Part shown: positions 1 through 5,039 of the stretch, in pieces
How positions within the stretch are numbered: the stretch's first letter is position 1
Layout: each line of letters begins with the position of its first letter
Origin: a bacterium
Lineage (GTDB): Bacteria; Cyanobacteriota; Vampirovibrionia; Obscuribacterales; Obscuribacteraceae
Direction: 5' to 3'
NCBI GenBank assembly: GCA_030431355.1
Contig: JAUIJG010000346.1
Location: forward strand, 1-5,674
Length of the DNA: 5,674 nucleotides
Notes under the pieces: model-generated
The model's database searches: none
The model's input: the letters and a program-made list of their open reading frames with translations, nothing else
Told to the model about the DNA's origin: nothing
Translations under genes and position numbers: made by a program

Positions 1-2349
1 GAGAAGCTTGCTAGTTCCCATGAAGGAGACGAAGATCAAGGATTTGTCTCCATCCGTAGTATCGATGACAGCAAAGGAAAAGAATTTCCGGTGGTCTTCG
101 TGGTCGGTCTAGCCCATGGTGTTTTTCCTGCCGAAGAAGCGGACCTGGAAGAAGAGAGAAGGCGTTTTTATGTTGCCATCACTCGGGCTAAAGAGCTTCT
201 CTATCTCTCCAATCCGATCGCTTTTGAAAACAAATTGAGAATTCCCTCCCAGTTTCTGGTGGAAGCGGAAATAATCTCGATGAAAGCCTACGATAAGAGG
301 GTCGAGTCTCGCTCCCAGGAACAATTGCCGGTTCCGGGAGTAGATGCCTCTATAGTTCCGCCAGACGCGGAGTCTCCATTGTCTGCCCAGGAAGAAGCCG
401 TTCTGGCTAAGGAGAGAGAAAAAGCAGCCCTGGAAGCTAAGCAAAAAGAAGAGCGGGAAGCTGCTGCTCAGGCACAAGCGGAGCAGGTGACAGCGGCCGC
501 CCAGGTCAAAGTGGAAGAAGAGACCAGGCAACAGGCAGAACAGCAAAGGTTGCAGGCGGAACAAGAAGCAGCGGCAGCCCAGGCGAAAGCAGAAGAAGAG
601 GCCAGGCAACAGGCGGAACAGCAAAAGCAGCAAGCGGAACAAGAAGCAGCGGCAGCCCAGGCGAAAGCAGAAGAAGAGGCCAGGCAACAGGCGGAACAGC
701 AAAGGTTGCAGGCGGAACAAGAAGCAGCGGCAGCCCAGGCGAAAGCAGAAGAGGAAGCCAGGCAACAGGCGGAACAGCAAAGGTTGCAGGCGGAGCAAGA
801 AGCAGCGGCAGCCCGGGCAAAGGCGGAAGAAGAAGCCAGGCAACAGGCAGAACAACAAAGGCAGCAAGCTGAACAGGAGGCCGCCGTCCAGGCCGGCGCG
901 GCCCAGGCACCGACGGACGTCAGTGACTTAGACACTATATTTGGTGATATCGGCACTGCAAAGGCTGGAACCTCTCTCGACAAAATTTCTGTTGACAGCG
1001 GTGTAGAGGCGGAAGAGACAAAGACTGCAGAAGAGGTTGCCCAGCCCATTATCCAGGTAGGAGAGGCAGCCTCTCAACAGCCGATAGAGAGTGCTGACCA
1101 GTCGAAGTCTGACAAAGATGAAGAGAGGAAGCGGAAAGCAAAAGAAAAACTGGAAGCCAGGGCTAAGAAAAAACAAGAAGAAGCTAGGCAGCGAGCAAAG
1201 CAAGAGATAAAAGAAGCTGAAGAAGCTAAAAATGAAGCTGCTCTGGTAGAAGAACGGAAGAAAGAGGAAGAGGATGAGAGAAAAAGATTAGAGCAAGAAG
1301 CTCTGGCAAGGGCTGAAGAAGAACAGGCGATTAAAGAAGCTGTAGCACAAGCCGAAAGGGATATACAGGAAGCAGCCGAAGCAAGAGCCAGAGCCAGGGC
1401 GGCGGCTTTTGATCAAATCGAGAGTGCTTTCCAAAAGGATCAACCTACTAAAGAGGAAAAATCACGATCAAATCAAGAGGTCCAAGAAGTCCAAGAAATT
1501 CAGCCAGTCCAGCAGAATCAGCAAAATAATTCAGTCCAGCCAGTCCAGCTAGACCATTCGGTTCCCCCTGCTTCTCCTGTTTCCCAGGAAGAAGGTTTGA
1601 GCAAGAGTCAGGACAAGGCAGGCCGCTATGAAAGATCTCCCCTTGGAGGAGATAGCGACCAGGGATTTCAAAAGAAGAGTTCACCATTTTCTTCCGGTCT
1701 AGGGAAAGGCACCGGCTCTGGTAAGGGCATCTCCATATCAGTAAGCAGTAGTCCTATTCAAAAACCTCAGCCGACGGAAGTAAAAAATGCATCTGTAGGT
1801 GACCAGGAAAAGGTAGCTCAAGTTCATAATGAACAGCCTATTAATGACTTGCCGACTGAACCGATAGTAGAAGATTTGCCGGTGGAAGCTCTTGAAGAAG
1901 AGAGACCGCAATTGATTGAGACAGATCAAAAATATATTCCGCCACAGCATTTCATTGAGCCCGAAGAAGAGGAAGCTTCGCAGGAAGTTGAAGAAGTGCC
2001 ATCTACTCTTGAGCCATCGGTTGTTGTCGAATCCGGTCAAGACTCACTGCCGGAGGATTCCTCCGCCGGTGTTCTTGAAGAGGAGCCGGTTCAAGAGAGC
2101 GCCCCTCTAAATCCTTTGCCGATTCCCCAGGCTTCTTTGCGACCCGCTCAGCTTCCTACCATGGAAGGAACTACGCGGCCGATGTGTCCCCATTGCATGA
2201 TTCAGCTTGAGGTTGGCTCAAGGTTCTGCGGAGAGTGTGGATATCAGTTGGAAGTTAGAATTCCTGCCTGTCCCAGTTGCTCGGAGCCGGTTGTGCCGGG
2301 AGCAAAATTCTGTGGAGAATGTGGATTCGGATTGCAGCAAGCCCAGTAG
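1..2349 (+). CDS. UvrD/PcrA-like helicase C-terminal part fused to repeat-rich coiled coil and double zinc ribbon (5' partial)
   Basis: The frame is open from base 1 with no convincing start, so the N-terminal ATPase part lies upstream; 782 residues are visible. Residues 18-44 match SF1A helicase motif V (DDSKGKEFPVVFVVG, then GVFP). Residues 49-65 match motif VI (LEEERRRFYVAITRAKE), with Arg62 as the expected arginine finger for ATP hydrolysis. These families unwind DNA in repair, replication restart or plasmid replication. After about residue 110 the protein leaves the family: residues 130-300 are Ala/Gln/Glu/Lys-rich helix with a 26-residue tandem repeat, 367-480 are a second highly charged helix, 490-515 are Gln/Val-rich, and 515-725 are an acidic, Pro/Ser-rich linker. 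The C-terminus has two CxxC-x10-CxxC zinc ribbons (residues 729-779). Such tails usually bind nucleic acid or protein; their role here is unknown. The helicase core is confident, the overall function is inferred. Confidence 0.88.
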   Translation, partial: EKLASSHEGDEDQGFVSIRSIDDSKGKEFPVVFVVGLAHGVFPAEEADLEEERRRFYVAITRAKELLYLSNPIAFENKLRIPSQFLVEAEIISMKAYDKRVESRSQEQLPVPGVDASIVPPDAESPLSAQEEAVLAKEREKAALEAKQKEEREAAAQAQAEQVTAAAQVKVEEETRQQAEQQRLQAEQEAAAAQAKAEEEARQQAEQQKQQAEQEAAAAQAKAEEEARQQAEQQRLQAEQEAAAAQAKAEEEARQQAEQQRLQAEQEAAAARAKAEEEARQQAEQQRQQAEQEAAVQAGAAQAPTDVSDLDTIFGDIGTAKAGTSLDKISVDSGVEAEETKTAEEVAQPIIQVGEAASQQPIESADQSKSDKDEERKRKAKEKLEARAKKKQEEARQRAKQEIKEAEEAKNEAALVEERKKEEEDERKRLEQEALARAEEEQAIKEAVAQAERDIQEAAEARARARAAAFDQIESAFQKDQPTKEEKSRSNQEVQEVQEIQPVQQNQQNNSVQPVQLDHSVPPASPVSQEEGLSKSQDKAGRYERSPLGGDSDQGFQKKSSPFSSGLGKGTGSGKGISISVSSSPIQKPQPTEVKNASVGDQEKVAQVHNEQPINDLPTEPIVEDLPVEALEEERPQLIETDQKYIPPQHFIEPEEEEASQEVEEVPSTLEPSVVVESGQDSLPEDSSAGVLEEEPVQESAPLNPLPIPQASLRPAQLPTMEGTTRPMCPHCMIQLEVGSRFCGECGYQLEVRIPACPSCSEPVVPGAKFCGECGFGLQQAQ
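523..894 (+). repeat. 78-bp in-frame tandem repeat, about 4.8 copies
   Basis: Copies begin at 523, 601, 679, 757 and 835, exactly 78 bp apart, the last being incomplete. Each encodes a 26-residue helical unit beginning A/T-RQQAEQQ and continuing with Q/L-QAEQEAAAAQAKAEEE. Copies two to four are almost identical at DNA level, differing mainly in RLQ versus KQQ and in synonymous GAA/GAG changes. The final copy and the stretch before 523 (from about 445) are diverged. Near identity at synonymous sites implies recent duplication or slippage. Twenty-six residues is not a multiple of seven, so a plain heptad coiled coil would need stutters. Confidence 0.93.
1480..1551 (+). repeat. short Gln/Val-rich degenerate repeat (GTCCAA/GTCCAG units)
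   Basis: A run of related 9-bp units (GTCCAAGAA twice, then AGTCCAGC variants) encodes a low-complexity segment of the form QEVQEVQEIQPVQQ, ending with QPVQL. It lies between the second charged helix and the acidic linker of the helicase fusion protein. It probably arose by local slippage and acts as a flexible spacer. Confidence 0.55.
2185..2334 (+). other. double zinc-ribbon domain at the C-terminus of the helicase fusion
   Basis: Two four-cysteine modules follow each other: CPHC-x10-CGEC and CPSC-x10-CGEC, separated by ten residues. Spacing within each module is the same, and both share the G-x-(R/K)-F-C-G-E-C-G core typical of zinc_ribbon/DZANK-type domains. The ribbon pair is the last thing in the protein before the stop at 2347-2349. 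Each module should bind one zinc ion; the partner (DNA, RNA or protein) cannot be read from sequence. Confidence 0.9.
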
Positions 2350-2357
2350 TTTTAGAA

Positions 2358-2585
2358 TTATTGAATGATACTAAATTCGGCACTGGTCTCTTCTGCTGAG
2401 AGTCCTTCAAGTCCTACTACAATCCTGGTTCTATCTGTTCTCCTGAATCCGAAAATCTTCATGGTGCCTAACTGTGTTGTTTCGAAGCCGGCTTCACGCA
2501 GTTGTAAACGGCACTGTTTAAGGCAGTCTGAGAGCCCCAGCGAGAATAGAATGCGGTTTTCATTTTTCTGATCTTTAACTAGCAC
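2358..2585 (-). CDS. small hypothetical protein, 75 aa, GTG start
   Basis: I do not recognise this protein. It starts at GTG (2585-2583), preceded by AGAGGTGAT, a nearly full-length match to the 16S anti-Shine-Dalgarno, with suitable spacing; this is the main reason to believe it over the frame on the other strand. The product is soluble-looking with no signal peptide or membrane segment. It has a hydrophobic first strand (RILFSLGL), an amphipathic segment with a CxxxC pair (C21, C25), and a basic strand region (KIFGFRRTDRTRIVVGLEGL), suggesting a small alpha/beta fold. Its stop TAA is 8 bp from the stop of the convergent helicase gene, leaving no room for a terminator between them. A TTCAC repeat array and a possible -10 box lie just upstream. 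It could also receive read-through from the coaE operon on the same strand. Confidence 0.7.
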   Translation of the reverse strand: MLVKDQKNENRILFSLGLSDCLKQCRLQLREAGFETTQLGTMKIFGFRRTDRTRIVVGLEGLSAEETSAEFSIIQ

Positions 2586-2590
2586 TGGAA

Positions 2591-2599
2591 ATCACCTCT
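2591..2599 (-). promoter_or_regulatory. strong ribosome binding site of the 75-aa gene
   Basis: Minus-strand AGAGGTGAT pairs with the 16S rRNA 3' end over eight consecutive bases (GAGGTGAT). The GAGG core is 9 nt from the GTG at 2585, which fixes that codon as the start. Confidence 0.8.
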
Positions 2600-2606
2600 A
2601 CTCAAC

Positions 2607-2612
2607 AGGATA
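2607..2612 (-). promoter_or_regulatory. possible -10 box of the 75-aa gene
   Basis: Minus-strand TATCCT (four of six matches to TATAAT) lies 10 bp downstream of the last TTCAC element and about 7 bp before the ribosome binding site. No good -35 is visible at the usual distance. This is the arrangement expected when an activator bound to direct repeats replaces the -35 contact. The box itself is weak. Confidence 0.4.
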
Positions 2613-2622
2613 AGGAGAGTAC

Positions 2623-2660
2623 GTGAAGTGTTGGTGAATAGAATGTGAACTCTACGTGAA
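2623..2660 (-). promoter_or_regulatory. four TTCAC direct repeats with exact 11-bp period (Pho-box-like operator)
   Basis: On the minus strand TTCAC occurs at 2660-2656, 2649-2645, 2638-2634 and 2627-2623, each 11 bp from the next. The first and last share a longer TTCACGTA core. A further ATCAC at 2670-2666 is 10 bp upstream, so out of exact phase. PhoB/PhoP and other OmpR-family regulators bind tandem 11-bp direct repeats, and the Streptomyces PhoP site is built on GTTCACC with that period. The array sits in the 110-bp gap upstream of the 75-aa gene, ending 10 bp before a possible -10 box. The repeat is seen directly; the regulator is inferred. Confidence 0.6.
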
Positions 2661-2695
2661 AATCGGTGATTGGCTGCCGACTGGAGGCATTGATC

Positions 2696-3469
2696 TTAGA
2701 GTAGAGGTCTTCTCTTTATCTGTTTGTTTTTAGAAGCGGTTACTTCTTTGTGAAGCGCTGCAGGAGAGCTAACTGTTTTATAGCCTTCCGGCGCCTTCAA
2801 TGAAATAGATTCGGCTTTTAAAGACCGTTGGCTCGTGGTTATCAGCCCGGTATGAAGATTGCCACCAAGATCGTGATATTTGAACTCCAGCGGCACGCCT
2901 CCTTTTTTTGCCAGACCATAGAATTTGCAGAGCACTGAAAGGGCTTTGTCCGGCAATTTTAAATTGCTAGAAACGCAATAGCGAGCGCTCTTGATGAACT
3001 TTGAATCGGCGAATTGTAACTGCCAGTCCTTGAGCTGCTTCTCGGTAAAATTGTTGGAAGTCGTATAAACCTGGGACGGTAGGTTAGCCACTTCTTTGAC
3101 TTCGGATTTAACCAGGGGCAAGTTGTCCCATCGGCATCCGGTCTCCTCAAAAGCTGCTTTTGGTATGTAGCCGCTGAAAGAAGATAGCGGAACCTGGCAA
3201 GTTAGCCTGGAGTTGTCGTGGTAAGTGGTTACTTTCCAATCCGGGGCAGCAGCCACGGTAACCAGACCGGAAGATTTGTTGACTATCTTGATGCCGTTAT
3301 TGGTGGCATAAATATCTTGATCACCGATGATGCCGCTTGTCTGGTATATGTAGAGTCCTTGCTTAGTCTCTTGTTTGCTATCAGTGGCGCCGGCTGGAAA
3401 ACAACTGAAAGAACAGATATTGATTGAGAAAAATAAGGCAGTAAGAAGCGGTAGTTCTTTTGAGATCAT
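2696..3469 (-). CDS. secreted hypothetical protein, 257 aa
   Basis: I do not recognise a named family. The N-terminus is a sec signal peptide: MISKE, a hydrophobic stretch to about residue 24, and an AGA site giving predicted cleavage after residue 28, so the product is exported to the periplasm or beyond. The mature part is about 229 residues with four cysteines (in LTCQV, TGCRW, RYCVS and VLCKF) that could form disulfides. It ends in a basic tail (KNKQIKRRPLL). The early mature region (GDQDIYATNNGIKIVNKSSG) looks like short beta strands; no catalytic motif is obvious. The ATG overlaps the coaE stop by 4 bp (ATGA), which implies translational coupling, and AGGAGA sits 9 nt upstream. It is the last gene of the three-gene operon, with no clear terminator behind it. 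Confidence 0.85.
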   Translation of the reverse strand: MISKELPLLTALFFSINICSFSCFPAGATDSKQETKQGLYIYQTSGIIGDQDIYATNNGIKIVNKSSGLVTVAAAPDWKVTTYHDNSRLTCQVPLSSFSGYIPKAAFEETGCRWDNLPLVKSEVKEVANLPSQVYTTSNNFTEKQLKDWQLQFADSKFIKSARYCVSSNLKLPDKALSVLCKFYGLAKKGGVPLEFKYHDLGGNLHTGLITTSQRSLKAESISLKAPEGYKTVSSPAALHKEVTASKNKQIKRRPLL

Positions 3470-4107
3470 TTGAAACGGTCTCCTGAAGTGATTTTACTAA
3501 CCAGTGTTTTTATCTGCTTTTCAGTTTCCGCTCGCGTGCCGGAGTTGTCTATGACATGCTCTGCGCGCCGGTTTTTTTCTTCCTGGGGCATCTGTGCCTG
3601 CAATCGTTTCTGAATCTCTTCCAGGGTCATACTATCTCTTTTGGCCAGACGAGACACTAGTATTTCTTCTTTAGCGTAGATCGTCCAGATTTCATCATAT
3701 TCGCTTTCCAGTTTCGCTTCAAAAAGAAGTGGTACTAAGACAGCCACCACTGGGGCACCTTTCTTTTCTGCAATCTGTTTTCGACAGGCGAGAATGGTGG
3801 CAGGATGTACAATTTCTTCCAAGTCTTTTTTTGCCCTGGGATCATCGAATACTATTTGACCCAGCGCTTTTCTGTCGACCACCAACGAACCGGTTTCATT
3901 ATTTTTCAGAACAGATTCACCGAATCTGTCTCTGATAGTGGCAATTACCGCGCTATCCTTATCTAAAAGATCATGGACGATGTGATCGGTGTCGATAACC
4001 GGGATAGATAAACTCTGCAAAATTTTTCCCACAGTAGACTTTCCGGATCCGATTGTTCCGGTTATTCCAAGAATATAAGGGTTTCGCTTTTCTTGCTGGG
4101 AAGCCAT
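3466..4107 (-). CDS. coaE: dephospho-CoA kinase
   Basis: CoaE phosphorylates the 3'-hydroxyl of dephospho-CoA with ATP, the last step of coenzyme A synthesis, in the cytoplasm. At 213 residues it is full length for the family. Visible hallmarks are the P-loop GITGTIGSGKST (residues 14-25), the substrate-site segment VIDTDHIVHDLL (about 37-48, where most members have DAD), VDRKALGQIVFDDP, EIVHPATI, VPLLFEAKLE, the lid segment RLAKRDSMTLEEIQKRLQAQM, and the C-terminal HVIDNSGT. The ATG at 4107 is 2 bp after the upstream stop; GAAGGA at 4125-4120 is a usable though distant ribosome binding site. The gene is sandwiched between two secreted-protein genes, so it is co-transcribed with proteins that have no evident tie to CoA. 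The assignment is secure. Confidence 0.97.
   Translation of the reverse strand: MASQQEKRNPYILGITGTIGSGKSTVGKILQSLSIPVIDTDHIVHDLLDKDSAVIATIRDRFGESVLKNNETGSLVVDRKALGQIVFDDPRAKKDLEEIVHPATILACRKQIAEKKGAPVVAVLVPLLFEAKLESEYDEIWTIYAKEEILVSRLAKRDSMTLEEIQKRLQAQMPQEEKNRRAEHVIDNSGTRAETEKQIKTLVSKITSGDRFK
3479..3484 (-). promoter_or_regulatory. ribosome binding site inside the coaE 3' end
   Basis: Minus-strand AGGAGA lies 9 nt before the ATG at 3469, within the last codons of coaE. It supports the overlapping ATGA start and independent re-initiation on the downstream secreted-protein gene. Confidence 0.65.
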
Positions 4108-4109
4108 TC

Positions 4110-4862
4110 TTAGAGAACGTCCTTCATCTCGAGGGTGCTTTTAATTCTGGTCAGGTAGAGATTTAAAAGATTGGTAGCACTTCTGGTCGCATAGGGCAGA
4201 ATTTTGGCTCTGACAATCGAAAAGCCAGGATTTGTAGGATCATCTTTTACGGCTATGACAGCGTTTCTACTCTTTTCAGCATCGTTGAATTCGAGCAGTA
4301 ATTGTCTGGCATTTTCTGCTGTACTTTTCAGTTTTAATCCCATAATCGCCGCATTACCGGCGATTGTATGCCAGGCTGTTTTGGAGTCTGCCCTGAGCAC
4401 AAGCTGTATGAGGTTTTTGTCTGGTTTGTCCATGTTGGCGAACAGTCCATGGGCGGTGAGACGCCAGGAAAGTGATGGTTTGAACCCTGAGGTGTTTCCC
4501 AGGGGACTGACCAGACCTATCGCCAGGGATGGGGGCGGCGGAGTTTGAGGTATGTGAGGTAGGACATTTCCGGCAGTGCCAGGGGGTAACGTGAAAGAGA
4601 CAATTTCTTTTTCTGTCTCCGTAGTGGTGCCGGGACTTTGAATAACTGCAGGTGTTTTGTTTATGGCAGGTGCGGGGGCATAGATTCTGGGAGCTGGACT
4701 CGGACCTGGCTTTGGACTTGGGGCTGGTGAGTAGATCGATCTGTTAGTCGGCTTTTGCTTCTGGGGGGCATACTCGTCGTCGAGTTCCGCGGTGGCCAGA
4801 GCAGCCTGGCTTGAAAAAAGAGCCATCAGGGCAACAGCCAATAATTTTTTCGATTGGGTCAT
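4110..4862 (-). CDS. secreted protein with Pro-rich linker and unknown C-terminal domain, 250 aa
   Basis: This is the first gene of the coaE operon. Residues 1-23 form a clear sec signal peptide (MTQSKK, hydrophobic core, ALA cleavage before TAELDD). Residues about 32-115 are a Pro/Ala/Ser-rich extended linker with two IYxPAP copies and a run of four prolines, the kind of spacer that crosses peptidoglycan or separates domains. The remaining 130 or so residues look folded, beginning near GLVSPLGNTSG and containing alternating hydrophobic strands (LIQLVLRADS, NAVIAVKDD, FSIVRAKIL); there are no cysteines and no catalytic motif I recognise. The start is chosen because the signal peptide follows at once. 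No good Shine-Dalgarno precedes it: the leader next to the ATG is GC-rich. A scaffold or adhesion-type envelope role is possible but unproven. Confidence 0.85.
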   Translation of the reverse strand: MTQSKKLLAVALMALFSSQAALATAELDDEYAPQKQKPTNRSIYSPAPSPKPGPSPAPRIYAPAPAINKTPAVIQSPGTTTETEKEIVSFTLPPGTAGNVLPHIPQTPPPPSLAIGLVSPLGNTSGFKPSLSWRLTAHGLFANMDKPDKNLIQLVLRADSKTAWHTIAGNAAIMGLKLKSTAENARQLLLEFNDAEKSRNAVIAVKDDPTNPGFSIVRAKILPYATRSATNLLNLYLTRIKSTLEMKDVL

Positions 4863-4878
4863 TGCGGCGCCGAGCTAG

Positions 4879-4909
4879 AGATCTTCAGATCTTGATCCGG
4901 ATTGTCCGG
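4879..4909 (-). promoter_or_regulatory. two adjacent small inverted repeats in the operon 5' leader
   Basis: AGATCT occurs twice 2 bp apart (4879-4884 and 4887-4892), able to pair as AGATC/GATCT around a 4-nt loop. CCGGA/TCCGG (4897-4901 and 4905-4909) forms a 5-bp GC-rich hairpin with a 3-nt loop. Both would lie in the mRNA leader of the coaE operon, about 17-47 nt before the ATG. They are short and could be chance. Confidence 0.3.
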
Positions 4910-4990
4910 GAGTCAGGGTTTTTACTATCAGAACTCAATCTTACAGGGAAATTCAGATGAAATCTCTTCATTAAAGCTCATAACGACCCC

Positions 4991-5018
4991 TTGATAACAT
5001 TTACAAACCGTTTAGAAT
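4991..5018 (+). promoter_or_regulatory. sigma70-type promoter of the TPR gene
   Basis: A -35 TTGATA (4991-4996, five of six matches to TTGACA) and a -10 TAGAAT (5013-5018, five of six to TATAAT) are separated by 16 bp. The expected transcription start is near 5025, giving a leader of about 15 nt before a TTG start at 5040. Confidence 0.7.
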
Positions 5019-5026
5019 AGGGGTAT

Positions 5027-5035
5027 GAGGGTGAT
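5027..5035 (+). promoter_or_regulatory. ribosome binding site deciding a TTG start
   Basis: GAGGGTGAT resembles the anti-Shine-Dalgarno partner, and its GAGG is 9 nt before TTG at 5040. The alternative ATG at 5025 has only a GGGG one base away, far too close to act as a ribosome binding site, and coincides with the predicted transcription start. Confidence 0.6.
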
Positions 5036-5039
5036 TTCA

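Larger units (their letters stand above)
4863..5039. other. divergent intergenic region
   Basis: This 177-bp gap separates the leftward coaE operon from the rightward TPR gene. It holds two small hairpins in the operon leader and a good rightward promoter. I could not find a convincing leftward -35/-10 pair; TAAGAT at minus-strand 4952-4947 is a weak -10 candidate. Confidence 0.7.

Noticed and set aside
523..894. CRISPR array or minisatellite mobile element
   Set aside because: The units are contiguous, in frame and have no spacers, so this is a protein-coding tandem repeat.
109..1049. Long open frames on the minus strand opposite the repeat region, rich in Leu/Phe/Cys or Ala/Ser/Cys
   Set aside because: They are created by the codon bias of the 78-bp repeat and the Ala/Glu/Gln-rich coding strand. 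They have no plausible ribosome binding site, and the plus frame carries clear helicase and zinc-ribbon motifs.
1635..1653. Inverted repeat ATCTCC/GGAGAT
   Set aside because: It is internal to the coding sequence with an 8-nt loop and no T tract; not a terminator.
2051..2065. Perfect 7-bp palindrome CGGAGGA-T-TCCTCCG
   Set aside because: It lies inside the helicase reading frame in a Ser/Glu-rich linker, with no U-run and no promoter nearby; chance or codon bias explains it.
2386..2402. TCTC/GAGA hairpin near the convergent gene ends as a possible terminator
   Set aside because: The stem is only 4 bp with no following T run on either strand.
2365..2571. Plus-strand 68-aa frame opposite the small gene
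   Set aside because: It is Ser-rich with no domain, and no ribosome binding site precedes it. The minus frame has a very strong site and an operator-like upstream region.
2671..2700. Possible terminator after the last operon gene
   Set aside because: Only a 4-bp TGCC/GGCA pairing is available and there is no T run; not supported.
4204..4548. Plus-strand 114-aa frame antisense to the Pro-rich secreted protein
   Set aside because: The minus frame has a signal peptide and operon spacing; the plus frame has no start signals or recognisable motif.
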